A stretch of DNA of 64,000 nt from Takakia lepidozioides (taxonomy: Eukaryota > Streptophyta > Takakiopsida > Takakiales > Takakiaceae), in NCBI GenBank assembly GCA_030704615.1, contig CM060731.1, positions 1,736,001 to 1,800,000 of the forward strand, given 5' to 3'. The notes under the pieces were generated by a model, which saw nothing but the letters and a program-made list of their open reading frames with translations, did no database searches and had not been told where the DNA came from. Position 1 is the first letter of the stretch. Each line of letters opens with the position of its first letter. A program made the translations under genes and the position numbers. Shown piece by piece: positions 21,801 to 31,854 of the stretch.

Positions 21801-22329
21801 AAAAAAAAGGGGCCCCCTCTAGTGCAGGGGCAGATCTTACCTGGAGCAACGGCGTTGGGGAGGCGCCTTTTGGTGGAGAGGTAGGGCTCGAGCGCGGAGG
21901 AACCCAGCTGCTGTAGCCTCGTGCGATTCCAAGCGAGGGGGAGATCGACTGATCGCTGAAGCGCCTCTCCGCCGCATTGAAGATCATACGCGTTGAAGCT
22001 CCACCAGCGACGCACGCGCATATGCGCACCGGTAGCTCTCTCTCTCCCCTCACAAGATTCCTACAAGGGGAAGAGAGTGCATGAGAGACAGAGGGTGCAG
22101 AGGGAGAGAGTGTCGAGGACACTTAGAGACAGAGAGAAAGGGGAGAGAGAGACAGATAGGGGATGAATGTTGCCCATGTCCGACGGACATGAGCATATAT
22201 TCATCGATTTTAGCACGCGTATCCATCCATTGCAAGATATGAATTTCAAAAAACGATGCAATTTTCAAATTTAAGGTTGGGTTTTATATTGTTTAATTCA
22301 ATCGACGGAAAATCTATCGCTTGTTCCTA

Positions 22330-22690
22330 CTTTGTTTTTTTAATAAAAAAAACGTCGCAGTTCTACTGCGACGGCCAGGGGGACGCTAAGCGCCGCAAAA
22401 GCGTTGCATTTTTACGACGACGCCTTTGGGGTTTTTGGGGGGTGGGGCGTCTTGGGGGGGCAGGGGCCCCTTACACCGCCAAAAGCGTCGCAGTTTTGCT
22501 GCGACTCCCAGAGCGTCGCATACAGGGGTTTTTTTTTTTGTGTGGGGGGGCCAGGTGGGGGGGGCCAGGGGGGCGCATTACACCGCCAAAAGCGTCACAG
22601 GTTTACTGCGACGCACATGGCGTCGCATTTTGGGGGTTTATTTTTTTTTTGTGTGGGGGGGGGGGGGTGGACGTTGCTTAAGCGACACAT
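22330..22690. repeat. GTCGCAG...CTGCGAC palindrome array, likely CACTA 2 subterminal repeats
   Basis: CGTCGCAG-ttcta-CTGCGACG (22353-22373) is a perfect 8-bp-arm hairpin. GTCGCAG-ttttg-CTGCGAC (22487-22505) is a second, and CGTCACAggtttaCTGCGACG (near 22592) an imperfect third. TTACACCGCCAAAAGCGTC precedes the last two at 107-bp spacing. Single GCGTCGCA half-sites fill the gaps, and G-runs lie between. Such arrays mark the ends of plant CACTA elements, but I did not find a CACTA terminus beside this one. Confidence 0.65.
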
Positions 22691-22936
22691 AGGGGGTCGC
22701 TTAGCAAGCACGGTGTGTTTTTTGTTTTTTTTCCCTCCTTTTTCTGTCACTCAAACTAGGGATCTACCCGGACTCAGTATGTCTTCATAATTCCACTCAA
22801 CATAAGATCATAAATATTATAGAGGGGTCGCTTTGACTATGATATTTCGTGTTTTTTTAAAATACGTCGCATTGAATATTAACCTGGGGTTGCAGCTCTA
22901 AAATTTAAATTTAAATTTTCTTTTGTATGAAATAGG

Positions 22937-24180
22937 TGATGGTGCGGTCACGTCCCCATCGGTACACGGAGGATGATTTCCAGAACGTTTATGTAGTTGT
23001 ACAACCACCCAACCCGGGTTCGAACAATGGTGTGGTTGACATACCTCCATGAGCACCTCGGCGCCATAGACTCGATGATGTGCCAATTGTACCACATGTG
23101 CCTGAACAAGCCCCCGGGCATCCCATTCCACTTCCTTTGCCGCCTCGAGGCCCTAGGCCTCCAGGTCCAGAGCCACGAGGCCCCAATCGGCCCACATTCG
23201 AGGAACCCCCGCCGAAGAAGTGTTGGTGCAAGAAGTGTTGGGCACGGACACTACCGGGGTTTCGACCAGTCATGCGTCAGGCACACATTGTTGAAGACCA
23301 CTACAAGAGAAATGGGCTTGCGGATGCGGCAAGGGTGAGTCTCTAAGAACCCATCATACTAACATTAATACTTTAGGGTTGTTCTAGTGTTTTGTAAATG
23401 TGACACAAGTTCAGTTAACTTAAATCTCTTGGGTAGGAATACAAATGGCTAATTATTAAATCATGTAAATGTACATGCAGCCACGAGTATTTGCCCAGGC
23501 ACGCAACCTCATTGCATCACAAGCATATGAGATGGGCCTTGCTTCAGAGTTGGAAGTCCATCATGTGCCGGATGTGACCGTGTTTTTCCCTCAAGAGGAG
23601 GTAGATAGAATCCGTGAGATGAAGGGCTATGGATGGGCGTACAACCGGTTTGGTAGCCGGGCCGGACCACGGCCACCAGCTTTGACATCTCGGCCTCCCG
23701 GCCTTGTACCTGATCCACCACCGGCCAATGTTCCTATATGTCCTCCAGATCTTGTACCTGCTCCACTATCTCTTGCCACCATCTACTCCCCTTCTATCTG
23801 ATCCACCACCTGTCGATGTTCCCACATCTCCTCCCGGCCTTGTACTTGCTCCACCATCTCTTTTCCTTGTACCCGATCCACCACCGTCCGACGTTCCCAC
23901 ATCTCATCCCGGCCTTGTATTTGCTCCACCATCTGATCCTGATCCATGTCCACCCTCTCCTCCCTGTGTGTCTGATCCAGTACTACCAGTGGTACTCAAC
24001 GCTTCCACATCTCTTCCCCTTGTACTTTCTTCCACACCTCCCGATCCATTCCCACCATCTCTTCTCATTCCCACCTCCAGTTGTAGCTTCTACACCCCCA
24101 CCTTTTGTAGCATCCCACCCTCCCCTCCCGCAGAGCCATGCTGGGACTACAGGACGTCATGCACCTCGTACTCCCCAGCA
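22937..24180 (+). pseudogene. CACTA 2 accessory ORF with Cys motif and proline repeats
   Basis: Exon 1 (about 22937-23334, donor GTGAGT) contains 'RPHRYTEDDFQNVYV', a proline-rich run and 'PPPKKCWCKKCWARTLPGF', a CxCxxC cluster. Exon 2 begins after CAG near 23479 with 'PRVFAQARNLIASQAYEMGL' and 'HHVPDVTVFFPQEEVDRIRE', then enters proline repeats. An in-frame stop or frameshift occurs near 23053 and several more after 23800. I know no named domain. It probably is the end-binding partner of the transposase, as the position next to TNP2 suggests. Confidence 0.5.
23700..23960 (+). repeat. Degenerate tandem repeats encoding DPPPxDVPTSPPGLV-type units
   Basis: Three to four imperfect units of about 70-90 bp each begin GATCCACCACC and code for 'DPPPANVP', 'DPPPVDVPTSPPGLVLAPPS' and 'DPPPSDVPTSHPGLVFAPPS'. 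They form the proline-rich linker between the Cys-motif part and the SET-like domain. Confidence 0.65.
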
Positions 24181-24302
24181 ATGTAGGGCCCGTCCTGCAC
24201 TTGAGGTTCATCGGGCCGAGGATCCAAACATTCGGGACCAGAATGATAGAAGGTTGCTCATGAGATCAATCAAGCCTGCTTGTTGGATGACCTCCCTTAG
24301 CT

Positions 24303-24827
24303 CGTACTCCTATTCCTAAGAATGAGCTATTCGTTTATTGGGGTTGGCATTATTGTGTAAGACCCGCAACTAACCTGGCCATGGGTCTCGGGCTTTTTGC
24401 AGTGGATGACATCTCAGTTCCCCGTGGAAGAGATCGGATAATGGACTCGTTTCCCTATTTTGGTCCCTACTACACTAGAGGTGAGTGGGGCACATTGCGT
24501 TGGGTGGCCCCTTACATACGGCCTTTTGTTCTATGCGTGAAAGATATTAACGTACGAGAGCGGATGTTGAGTCCCTCGGAGAGAATTTATTGTGATGGCG
24601 ACCCCGATGTCTTCGGCAATGTTGCAGGGCTCATCAATAGTTCCATTGGTGACTCCAGATGAACCAATGTACTATGGGATGAGCAACATGATGGGGATAG
24701 GAGACTAGTGCCTTCAATATCCACATTTGTCATGACATGTGCATGTAGGACAATTAGGGCCGGATCCGAGTTGTTTGCCTCATATGAGTTCTCTGAGGAG
24801 GCATGGAACCGTAGGGAGAACCATTAG
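24303..24827 (+). pseudogene. SET-like domain in CACTA 2, one premature stop
   Basis: One frame from 24303 to a stop at 24825-24827 reads as a SET domain, the fold of protein-lysine methyltransferases. The order is 'MGLGLFAVDDISVPRG' (the opening 'GxGLFA' strand), 'ERIYCDGDPDVFGNVAGLIN' (where canonical proteins have the YxIDA...GNxxRxxNHSC region), 'TNVLWDEQ', and 'RTIRAGSELFASYEFSEEAW' (matching the 'I..GEEL...YG..FW' end). The only break is TGA at 24660-24662, where Arg would fit. The canonical NHSCxPN motif is replaced by 'INSSIGDSR-TNV', so activity is doubtful, but SET-like proteins of this form exist. It sits between the proline-repeat ORF and TNP2, in the same orientation, and is probably fused to that accessory ORF. 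Confidence 0.65.
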
Positions 24828-25189
24828 TGGGATGTGTTTTGGAGACATGTTAGAAACAATCGGTAGGGATTCACAAAGAACCATGTTGGGTTGTTTGCAA
24901 CTTGTCATGCGTTTATATACATATTTTTTACGATCGACATGGTGTCGACATTGTGATAATTGCATGTCCACTTCTCAATTGGCATATCAAACAATATATA
25001 CAATATTTCATAACATGAATCATCGTCGTCATTGCTTGAGCATTCCATATTTACTTTCATCCTTAAAAATAAATGAAATCTTGGGCCTAACCTTTTAGAT
25101 GGAAAGAAAAGTACCAACACCACTAACATGTAATTTGAATAGAACATTGTATATTGTACTGAAAAAATTGTTTTGGTCTTCTAATTAGG

Positions 25190-28100
25190 TGCATGCACCA
25201 GAAGTGTATGCATCGAGGCACCAACCATCTCATACCAGCATTGAGGTAGAGAATGTTGACTATGGCGAGGAGGACCATGATGAGAATGATGAGGGTGCGC
25301 CCCACTTGCATATTCCCGAAGACGTTGCAAGGGATGTCCCAATGTTGAGGATGGTTTGGACCTTGATGAGGTCAGAGCCATGGAGGATCTTTTAATGAAC
25401 CATTTGGGTGTCGAGGGACAACACATTGGGGATCATCACGATACGTCCACGGTGGATGGAGAAGATCCGGGTCCAAGTGCAATGGAGGATGAGGCCAACA
25501 CACCGTTGTACAAAGGGGCGAAAGTCAGCAGGCTTTCCACCATATTGTTATTGCTTAATTTGCAAACCAGGTTTGGCATAAGCAATGGTGGATGTCTGCA
25601 ATCATGCGCACTATGGAGACTACATCCTCGCCCCCATTTAGAGTAAAAAATGCCACGCTCGAGAAAAGAGGCAAGACAAGTCCTTGACTCAGTGGGGATG
25701 GGTTACAAAATTATCCATGCATGTCCTTGTGATCGGACCTTGTACTATGGAGACCATGAGTGTGCTACCACGTGTCCCCGGTGCAAACAATCTAGATACC
25801 GAGATGATGTTCAAGGAAAGAAGATCCCATGAAAGGTAAATTATCTAATTTCCATTGTATAACTTGGTAGGGTTTTGGGTTTTGAAGGTTCTGATATTGC
25901 CCGAATAATTTTGCGTTTCATAAATGTTAGTACAAACAGAAGAATAAATATATGATGCATGAAATATGCAGGGAATAGGCAAATCAAATATTCATTGACA
26001 TTGTTATAGGTGATGTCAGTGTAATTTAGGATTTAGGTTCAAGGTAGCAGATTGTTTCTCAATCGTATGTTGTGCAATTAATATGTATGTATGTGTAATA
26101 TGAGAGTATATGGAAATATAAACATGAAGTTGATTTTGTCATATTGCTTGTGGGTGGGGTTAGAAAATGCATTATTTTCCAATCATCCCACGCTTGAAAG
26201 CACAATCTCGGAGTCCATCCTTCGCACAACTCATGAAGTGGCATGCGACACATCAAAGCCCCCCGGGAAAGATATGTGGCCCCCATGATTCTCAAGCATG
26301 GAAACACACCGAGGAGAAATGGCATTTTCTGAAGGAAGATCCTAGCCATGTTCGTCTCGGCTTGTCTATGGATGGGCCAGTCTAGTAGCCATTCAACTTG
26401 GCCTTTGACACTGGTTAATTACAACATCCCTCCCTATCTTGCTATCAAGAAGGGCCATATTATGTTGGCTGCCATTGTGTCAGGTGAATAACAAAACTCT
26501 TTCTTGTTGTTTTACGATGTACGTGGTAGTACAATGTCGAATATATATGTAACTAAGATGATTTGTTTTGTTTGTATTTGAAACGATCTGATATGTATTA
26601 TAAATAACTTGTGTTGTAGGGAAAAAACAAGTGAAGGACATGGATGTGTATATGCGTCCATTGGTTGATGAACTGAAGCTTTTATGAATAGAGTTCCAGC
26701 CTATGATGCATCGGCACCCACTGGCCGATGTTCTTTTCTCTTGCGAGGGCTTTTGCTATGGACAATGCATGACTATCCAGGTACAATAACCGGGGGGAAG
26801 AAAAAGCTGAGAGGTGATCACCTTGGTGCGAGGCGAGAGCTCCAAGCCCAAAACCGTATGCAACGACTATGGCCTCAAGAAGATGGTGTGGACATGAACA
26901 ATGTTCCCAAGTGGAAGTATAGGACACCAACTTGGACATGGACAAAGGAGGAATGGAAGCAAGTCCGAACCACAATACGAGGTATCCGGACCCCAACCGG
27001 GTATGGCGCATCTCTACGCAACAAATTTGAGGATGCCGCCACTATCCATCGTTCACGAAGAAGTGACGAGCACACATTCTCCTCAATATGCATGGGATCA
27101 AGGAGGTGCCGGATTTTCAGATCCTGGTTTACAAAGTTTATTGAAATACGAGGCGCATAATGTTAAATCCCAACTAAATTCATGGTTTTGTGCAGGGCTT
27201 TCAGTTTGTTCAGGACTAAGCACAAAGGGATATACATGATGTTCATGTTGTGGGCCGGATAACCTTGATGCAAAGCATTCGAAGAATGTCGGGAAAATGA
27301 TCTATCCCCACTATTGGAAATTTCTACCTCTCGACCATCCATGGAGAACGAGAGGCAAGAAATTATTTGATGGAACCGTGGAGAGGAGACCTCCACCCGT
27401 GCGTCCACCCGGGTCATTTTGGAAAGGCCGGTGGAAAGAGGTGGTGGATAAAAAACGTGTGGCATGTCCCGGCTCTCAATCTTCTACGAGTTGCCTTATT
27501 GGGGGTACAAGTCCGAAATGCATCCCTCCATACAGATGATTCCCTTGAATGTCCTCAAATTTCTCATATGAAATTGCACCGAGTTTAGGGTTTATGACAA
27601 ATTATATGGAAATTTCGTGATAGCCGTCTATCGACTGGGGGACTTGTTCCGCTGGATTTGCACAAAAGAGCCAGAGAAGGATTTTGAACGAATGAAAGTA
27701 GAGGCGGCCACGGTGTTGTGTATGTTGGAGATGCATTTTCCCCCTAATTTCTTTGACCTCCAAATGCACTTGGTAGTGCATTTGGTGGAGGAGGCCGAGA
27801 TTTCCGGTCCGGTCCATGCTCGTTGGATGTACTTTCTTGAGAGCTATATGAAGGACTTGAAAGCACATGTGCGGCAAAGGTGCATCCCAAGGGTAGTATG
27901 GCGGAGGGGTACACCTTTGCAGGAGGCTATGGTTCTATGTACAGAGTACATGAAGAGGGTGGACAAAGATGCCCCCCGAATGTGGAAGGAAGAGGGGGAT
28001 GTAACAAGGAAGAAGCAAGTTTTGCCAAATAAGTCCAAGAGGGTGAAGCTTTCCGCCACATTGGTAGAGCAAGCACATGTCTTTGTGTTGAAGAACACCT

Positions 28101-28640
28101 CGTGTATGGTGGAGTGGGAGGCAAGACATGTGAATGAGAATGCACGGCGGTTGGAGGCTAGTCACACTTGGAGACGCACACATGGACGGGATCAGGCGCG
28201 TGCATCACTAGGGCGAGACCGCGGGCGAGGGCCAGTTTCTGCTTTGCCTTCTGATTTGCAACAATTGAGACCCTTCCGTCATTGGCCTTGGAGTGCAGTT
28301 GAACATGCAATGAACAACGGTGAGGTGGTGTCACCCTTGGTGCGCGAGCTATCGAGGGGGGGCATCCCAATATGCCCTTTCGTTCACCTCAATGTGGGTT
28401 CATGATCGCCATTTCCGCATCCGCTCTCTTGACATGCGCCGGAAGACCACTTTTGACTCCGATTTGTGTGCAACATATTGGCAAGATTCCGTGACACAAG
28501 CAGAAGGGACACTCGACCCGAAAGAAGCAAGCTTGAATATATTGGGGAGCTTGATACCATTTTGCAAACTTCAGTATAATGGGCCACGGCCGCCTGTACG
28601 ACGTGCATGGCCTCTTCCGCAGTGTGCATGGAAGAGTACA
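25190..28640 (+). pseudogene. CACTA 2 transposase, TNP2 type with DUF4218
   Basis: This is an En/Spm transposase in several exons with frame damage. In order: an acidic N-terminus after an acceptor near 25189 ('ENVDYGEEDHDENDEG'); the TNP2 zinc region 'IHACPCDRTLYYGDHECA' with 'TTCPRCKQSRYRDDVQGKKI' (25720-25830); 'DPSHVRLGLSMDGPV' (near 26340); 'LVNYNIPPYLAIKKGHIMLA' and 'KQVKDMDVYMRPLVDELK' (26410-26680); 'IRTPTGYGASLRNKF' (near 26985); and DUF4218 'LEMHFPPNFFDLQMHLVVHL' with 'GPVHARWMYFLESYMKDLKA' (27730-27870). The C-terminal DUF4216-like end lies near 28390-28600 in two frames. Stops at 26384, 26686 and 27594 and frameshifts make it inactive. It is less complete at the start than a textbook TNP2. 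Confidence 0.8.
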
Positions 28641-28889
28641 TGGGGGTTTGCTAGTTGACGTGGTCTGCTTCACAACGTCTGTTGGTTGTCATGGTTCACA
28701 TGGTCTGGGATAAAGTCTGCGAGAAGGTCTGCGTTCATGGCCACCGACAACGTCTGTTAATAAGATTTGTTAGGTCTGATGACATACCATGATCTAGGAC
28801 TGTGGTCCACAGTCCAATATCTTTCATCAGCCGATCCATGAAAGGCCTTGTCAAGCTCTCCCAGAGCTGCAACACGGTCCTCTGCTGAA

Positions 28890-31001
28890 ACCCGCTCTGG
28901 AAAGCATGTCGTTTTTGTTGAATGCAATGTCCAAAACCGCACGCTCCTGCATTGTTAGCAGACCAAGGATGAATGCTTTGTTTCTGACAATGTTTGTGAC
29001 ATTGTTGCAGAGTATGACCTGGAGGACGAGCTTGTTCGGAATGCTCTTGACCAATACGCCAATGGCACCGACAGCTTCTAAGAGCCCTCCGTGGCCTTAA
29101 TGGCGTCGAGTCACCCGTTAAATGCAGGCTCATTGGAGTTCGTACAGCAAACAGACCCTTCATCTACACAGAAAAAACAACTCCCATGGAGACCCAGGAA
29201 GACCGCAACGAGCAGACCCTTCCCAGCAAAATCCCAAGTACCGACATGCAAACCAGCAGACCTTGTTGATGGAGAACAAGGAACAGTAGACCCCCGACTG
29301 GATTGTCAGTACTCCCCAACCAGACAATGTGGTGGGACACCCAAAAGGTCCGAGGCCCTTGTTCTCGAATCGTTGGCTAGACTTCGTGAGACTCGTTTGG
29401 GTGACAAAAATTTGTCTTTGGCAAAACAAACTTTCGTGGAGGCCATTGCACACCTTACCCCAATTACCGGGGAGACCTGGTATGCACACCTTTCCAGACA
29501 ACAACTTCCACAACACCTTCCATGAGCAAACCTTTCCAGATCAGCGGGCACCCATCTTACATCACAGCAGACCTTCCCACCATCCACCTTCCTAGAGCAG
29601 ACCGCTGCGGTGGAAAGCAGACCAGAGCATACCAATGAGACCAGACAAGACAGACCAGACCAGACCGGAGGAGTCCTCACTAGACCAGACCACACCAGAG
29701 CTCCAGACGAGCCGAGTGTGCACAACAGACCAGACCCCAAAAGACCAGATGATACCAGACCAGACCACACCAGAGCGATGGACTCCAGACGAGCCGAGTG
29801 CACAACAGACCAGACCCCAGAAGACCAGAGGATACCAGACCACCACCACACCACACCAGACCGTATCAAAAGCCTTTCCCAACCCGTGCAGACCTGATCA
29901 GACCTTGCCGGAGGACACCTGCCTGGTACATTGCTTGACAACAGCACCGCAGAAGTGCATCGCGACGCAGGTATGGACGCTGACACCTCACCATTCCAAC
30001 ATCAGCAGACCCTGCCAGTGCAGGACATTCAGACATTCGTGAAGTCTTGGCGGAAGAAAGAAAAAACACAACCCAGGAAGCGACGACGAATTCTCCATGG
30101 CACTTACGAGTGTTGACGAAAAAAATGAGAGGAGCCGCAAAGCCAATTCATCATTTCCCCCCCACTGAAATCTGTGAGAAGCAAAGAATGGTGGGACCTT
30201 ACTTTTGCCACCAGATCTTCTGACACAGCACAGCCTGAACAGAACCGAGAAGGCGTCAATGCTCATTTATCCATAGTACAGACCAATTCTGCAATTGCAA
30301 CTATGGACTATGACTGTGACAGTTTGGTCTGTGACCTTCCCCATCTGCTAGAGGCATGGTCTACAGAAGATGAGGACGCATCTTTGGCCGTTTTGCCGCT
30401 TACTTGTGTGGACCCTGACTCGTCTGTACACCCACAACTGGCGTTAGACGAATCCGTTGATAGGGTGCTTCTTATGTTCGACTCCACACTGACAAGGTAG
30501 ACCCCACAGCAGACCATTCAGCAGACCTTGCCGAAACCCATGCACATGTTTCTGTCCATTCTCATTCTCTGGATCCAGTCACTGTAGTCGAAGATGTACC
30601 TGCCACAGGAGTGGCGCTATTGCAGACACCCACAGCGCCTACAAAGGTATGATTCCATTGCATTTTTGCAGTCCAATTTTTTTTTCCTGTGCATTTGGGT
30701 GGTGATTGCTGATGTTTTGTGGTCTGATATTCGTGTGAAGGTTCTGGCGTCTGAGGTCTCAGCTCGTGGTCCGTCGCAGGTGCTCAACATAGGGTCAAGC
30801 ACAAAGGGTGGACCAGTAGTAATAACCCCCACCTTAGGGGCCAGTTCCACCCATGGAGTGCAAGAAGCATCTAGAATGGGACCACAGAGTGTTAATAAAC
30901 CCCAGGACACAATCCTGCTGCGAAGCCGAGCTAGCCAGCTCCAGGAGGGTATGAAGGAGACGGTTGTTGCATTGGAAAAGAAGTTGGAGGAACTTGCTTA
31001 A
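28890..31001 (+). CDS. Unrecognised multi-exon gene in the CAGACC domain (probably degenerate)
   Basis: Pieces read as coding DNA in plus orientation. They are 'KHVVFVECNVQNRTLLHC' to 'ALDQYANGTDS' (28900-29080, with internal stops), 'PKRSEALVLESLARLRETRL' to 'THLTPITGETW'-like text (29340-29480), a CAGACC-rich part translating as Gln-Thr-Arg-Pro-Asp repeats (29600-29900), 'ATMDYDCDSLVCDLPHLLEA' (30300-30500) and an exon ending before a GTATGA donor near 30648. A last exon starts after CAG near 30780, reads 'VLNIGSSTKGGPVVITPTLG' and ends in a Leu/Glu/Lys helix with a stop at 31001. No domain is known to me. The position beside a MULE transposase suggests an accessory or captured gene. Confidence 0.35.
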
Positions 31002-31401
31002 CCAAATAGAGCGACGGTAGCTGGGAAAGAAGTGCATACCAGATGGCGTGGCAGACCCGAGGCTAAAAACAATTCCCCCCAAAAAAGACGCTGCAAAAAA
31101 AACCCAAGTCCGGAGTGTACATGAGTGCTCTGAACACACCAACTCCATGGGTCCGCAGTAAAAAGTTTGTATGGGTCTGTTGGGTCTGATGTGGCTGCCG
31201 TTCATCCGCTCCATTGGTCTGTTCATTGGGTCTGTTACCGTATCCGTTGTAGGTCTGGTCTTTCTGGGTGTGGTCCTTCTGGGTCTGCCAGCCCGGTTCT
31301 GTCGTGGTCTATCTTCTTAAAGGCTTTTTCCGAGTTTGTGCAGGTTCACTGCCCGATTTGGCTCCACTTTCAACGCACATATCTCTGAGGGAAAAACAAT
31401 G

Positions 31402-31854
31402 TTGTTTGAGTGCAGTATTGCCACCGAGGACCTGAAAGCCCTAGAGAAACAGGAATCCGAGGCTACAGACCGATTGCTTGAGTTATGGTGTAGGTTTTAT
31501 TAGAAGGATCTCGATGTCAAGACATATAATGATGTTGCTATTTTATCGTTAGTCCACTGTACTATCTTGGTCTACCCATTTAAGTGCTTCATTGAATTAT
31601 GCTTGCTTCATTGCTCTACTACATTGGTCTACTGATTCACTTTGGCTCATTTATTGACTTCATTGGTCTCCTTCATCAATCCTTTAAAAAACACATAGAG
31701 GGACTCCCAGATGCTCTGCCGCATTGGTCTACTGTAGGTGAGTACTAGTGTACTGCAGGTGATCTGCGATCATGGTCTGCCGCATTGGTCTATTGCAGGT
31801 GAGTATTGGTCTACCGCATTGGTCAACTACAGGTCCTTTCCTTAGTTAGATTGA
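31402..31854. other. GGTCTG-rich non-coding stretch downstream of the MULE gene
   Basis: No frame is credible. Repeats of the form GCATTGGTCTACTG and GCAGGTGAGTA recur between 31730 and 31840. It borders the 3' end of the minus-strand transposase and may be the subterminal part of that element. Confidence 0.45.

Larger units (their letters stand above)
22330..28650 (+). mobile_element. CACTA element 2 (boundaries approximate)
   Basis: A palindromic subterminal array, a proline-repeat ORF, a SET-like domain and a full-length but broken TNP2 transposase lie head to tail on the plus strand. This is the gene set of a CACTA element with the accessory ORF upstream of the transposase. Neither terminus is clear. 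On the right the coding ends near 28640, where CAGACC-rich DNA begins. Confidence 0.6.

Noticed and set aside
20877-22122. Many long overlapping frames on both strands in the minisatellite
   Set aside because: They follow the tandem repeat units and GC-rich composition; both strands are open, so they are not genes.
22404-22790. Gly-rich plus-strand frames with FFFCVGG-like repeats
   Set aside because: Products of G-runs and T-runs in the palindrome array, not protein.
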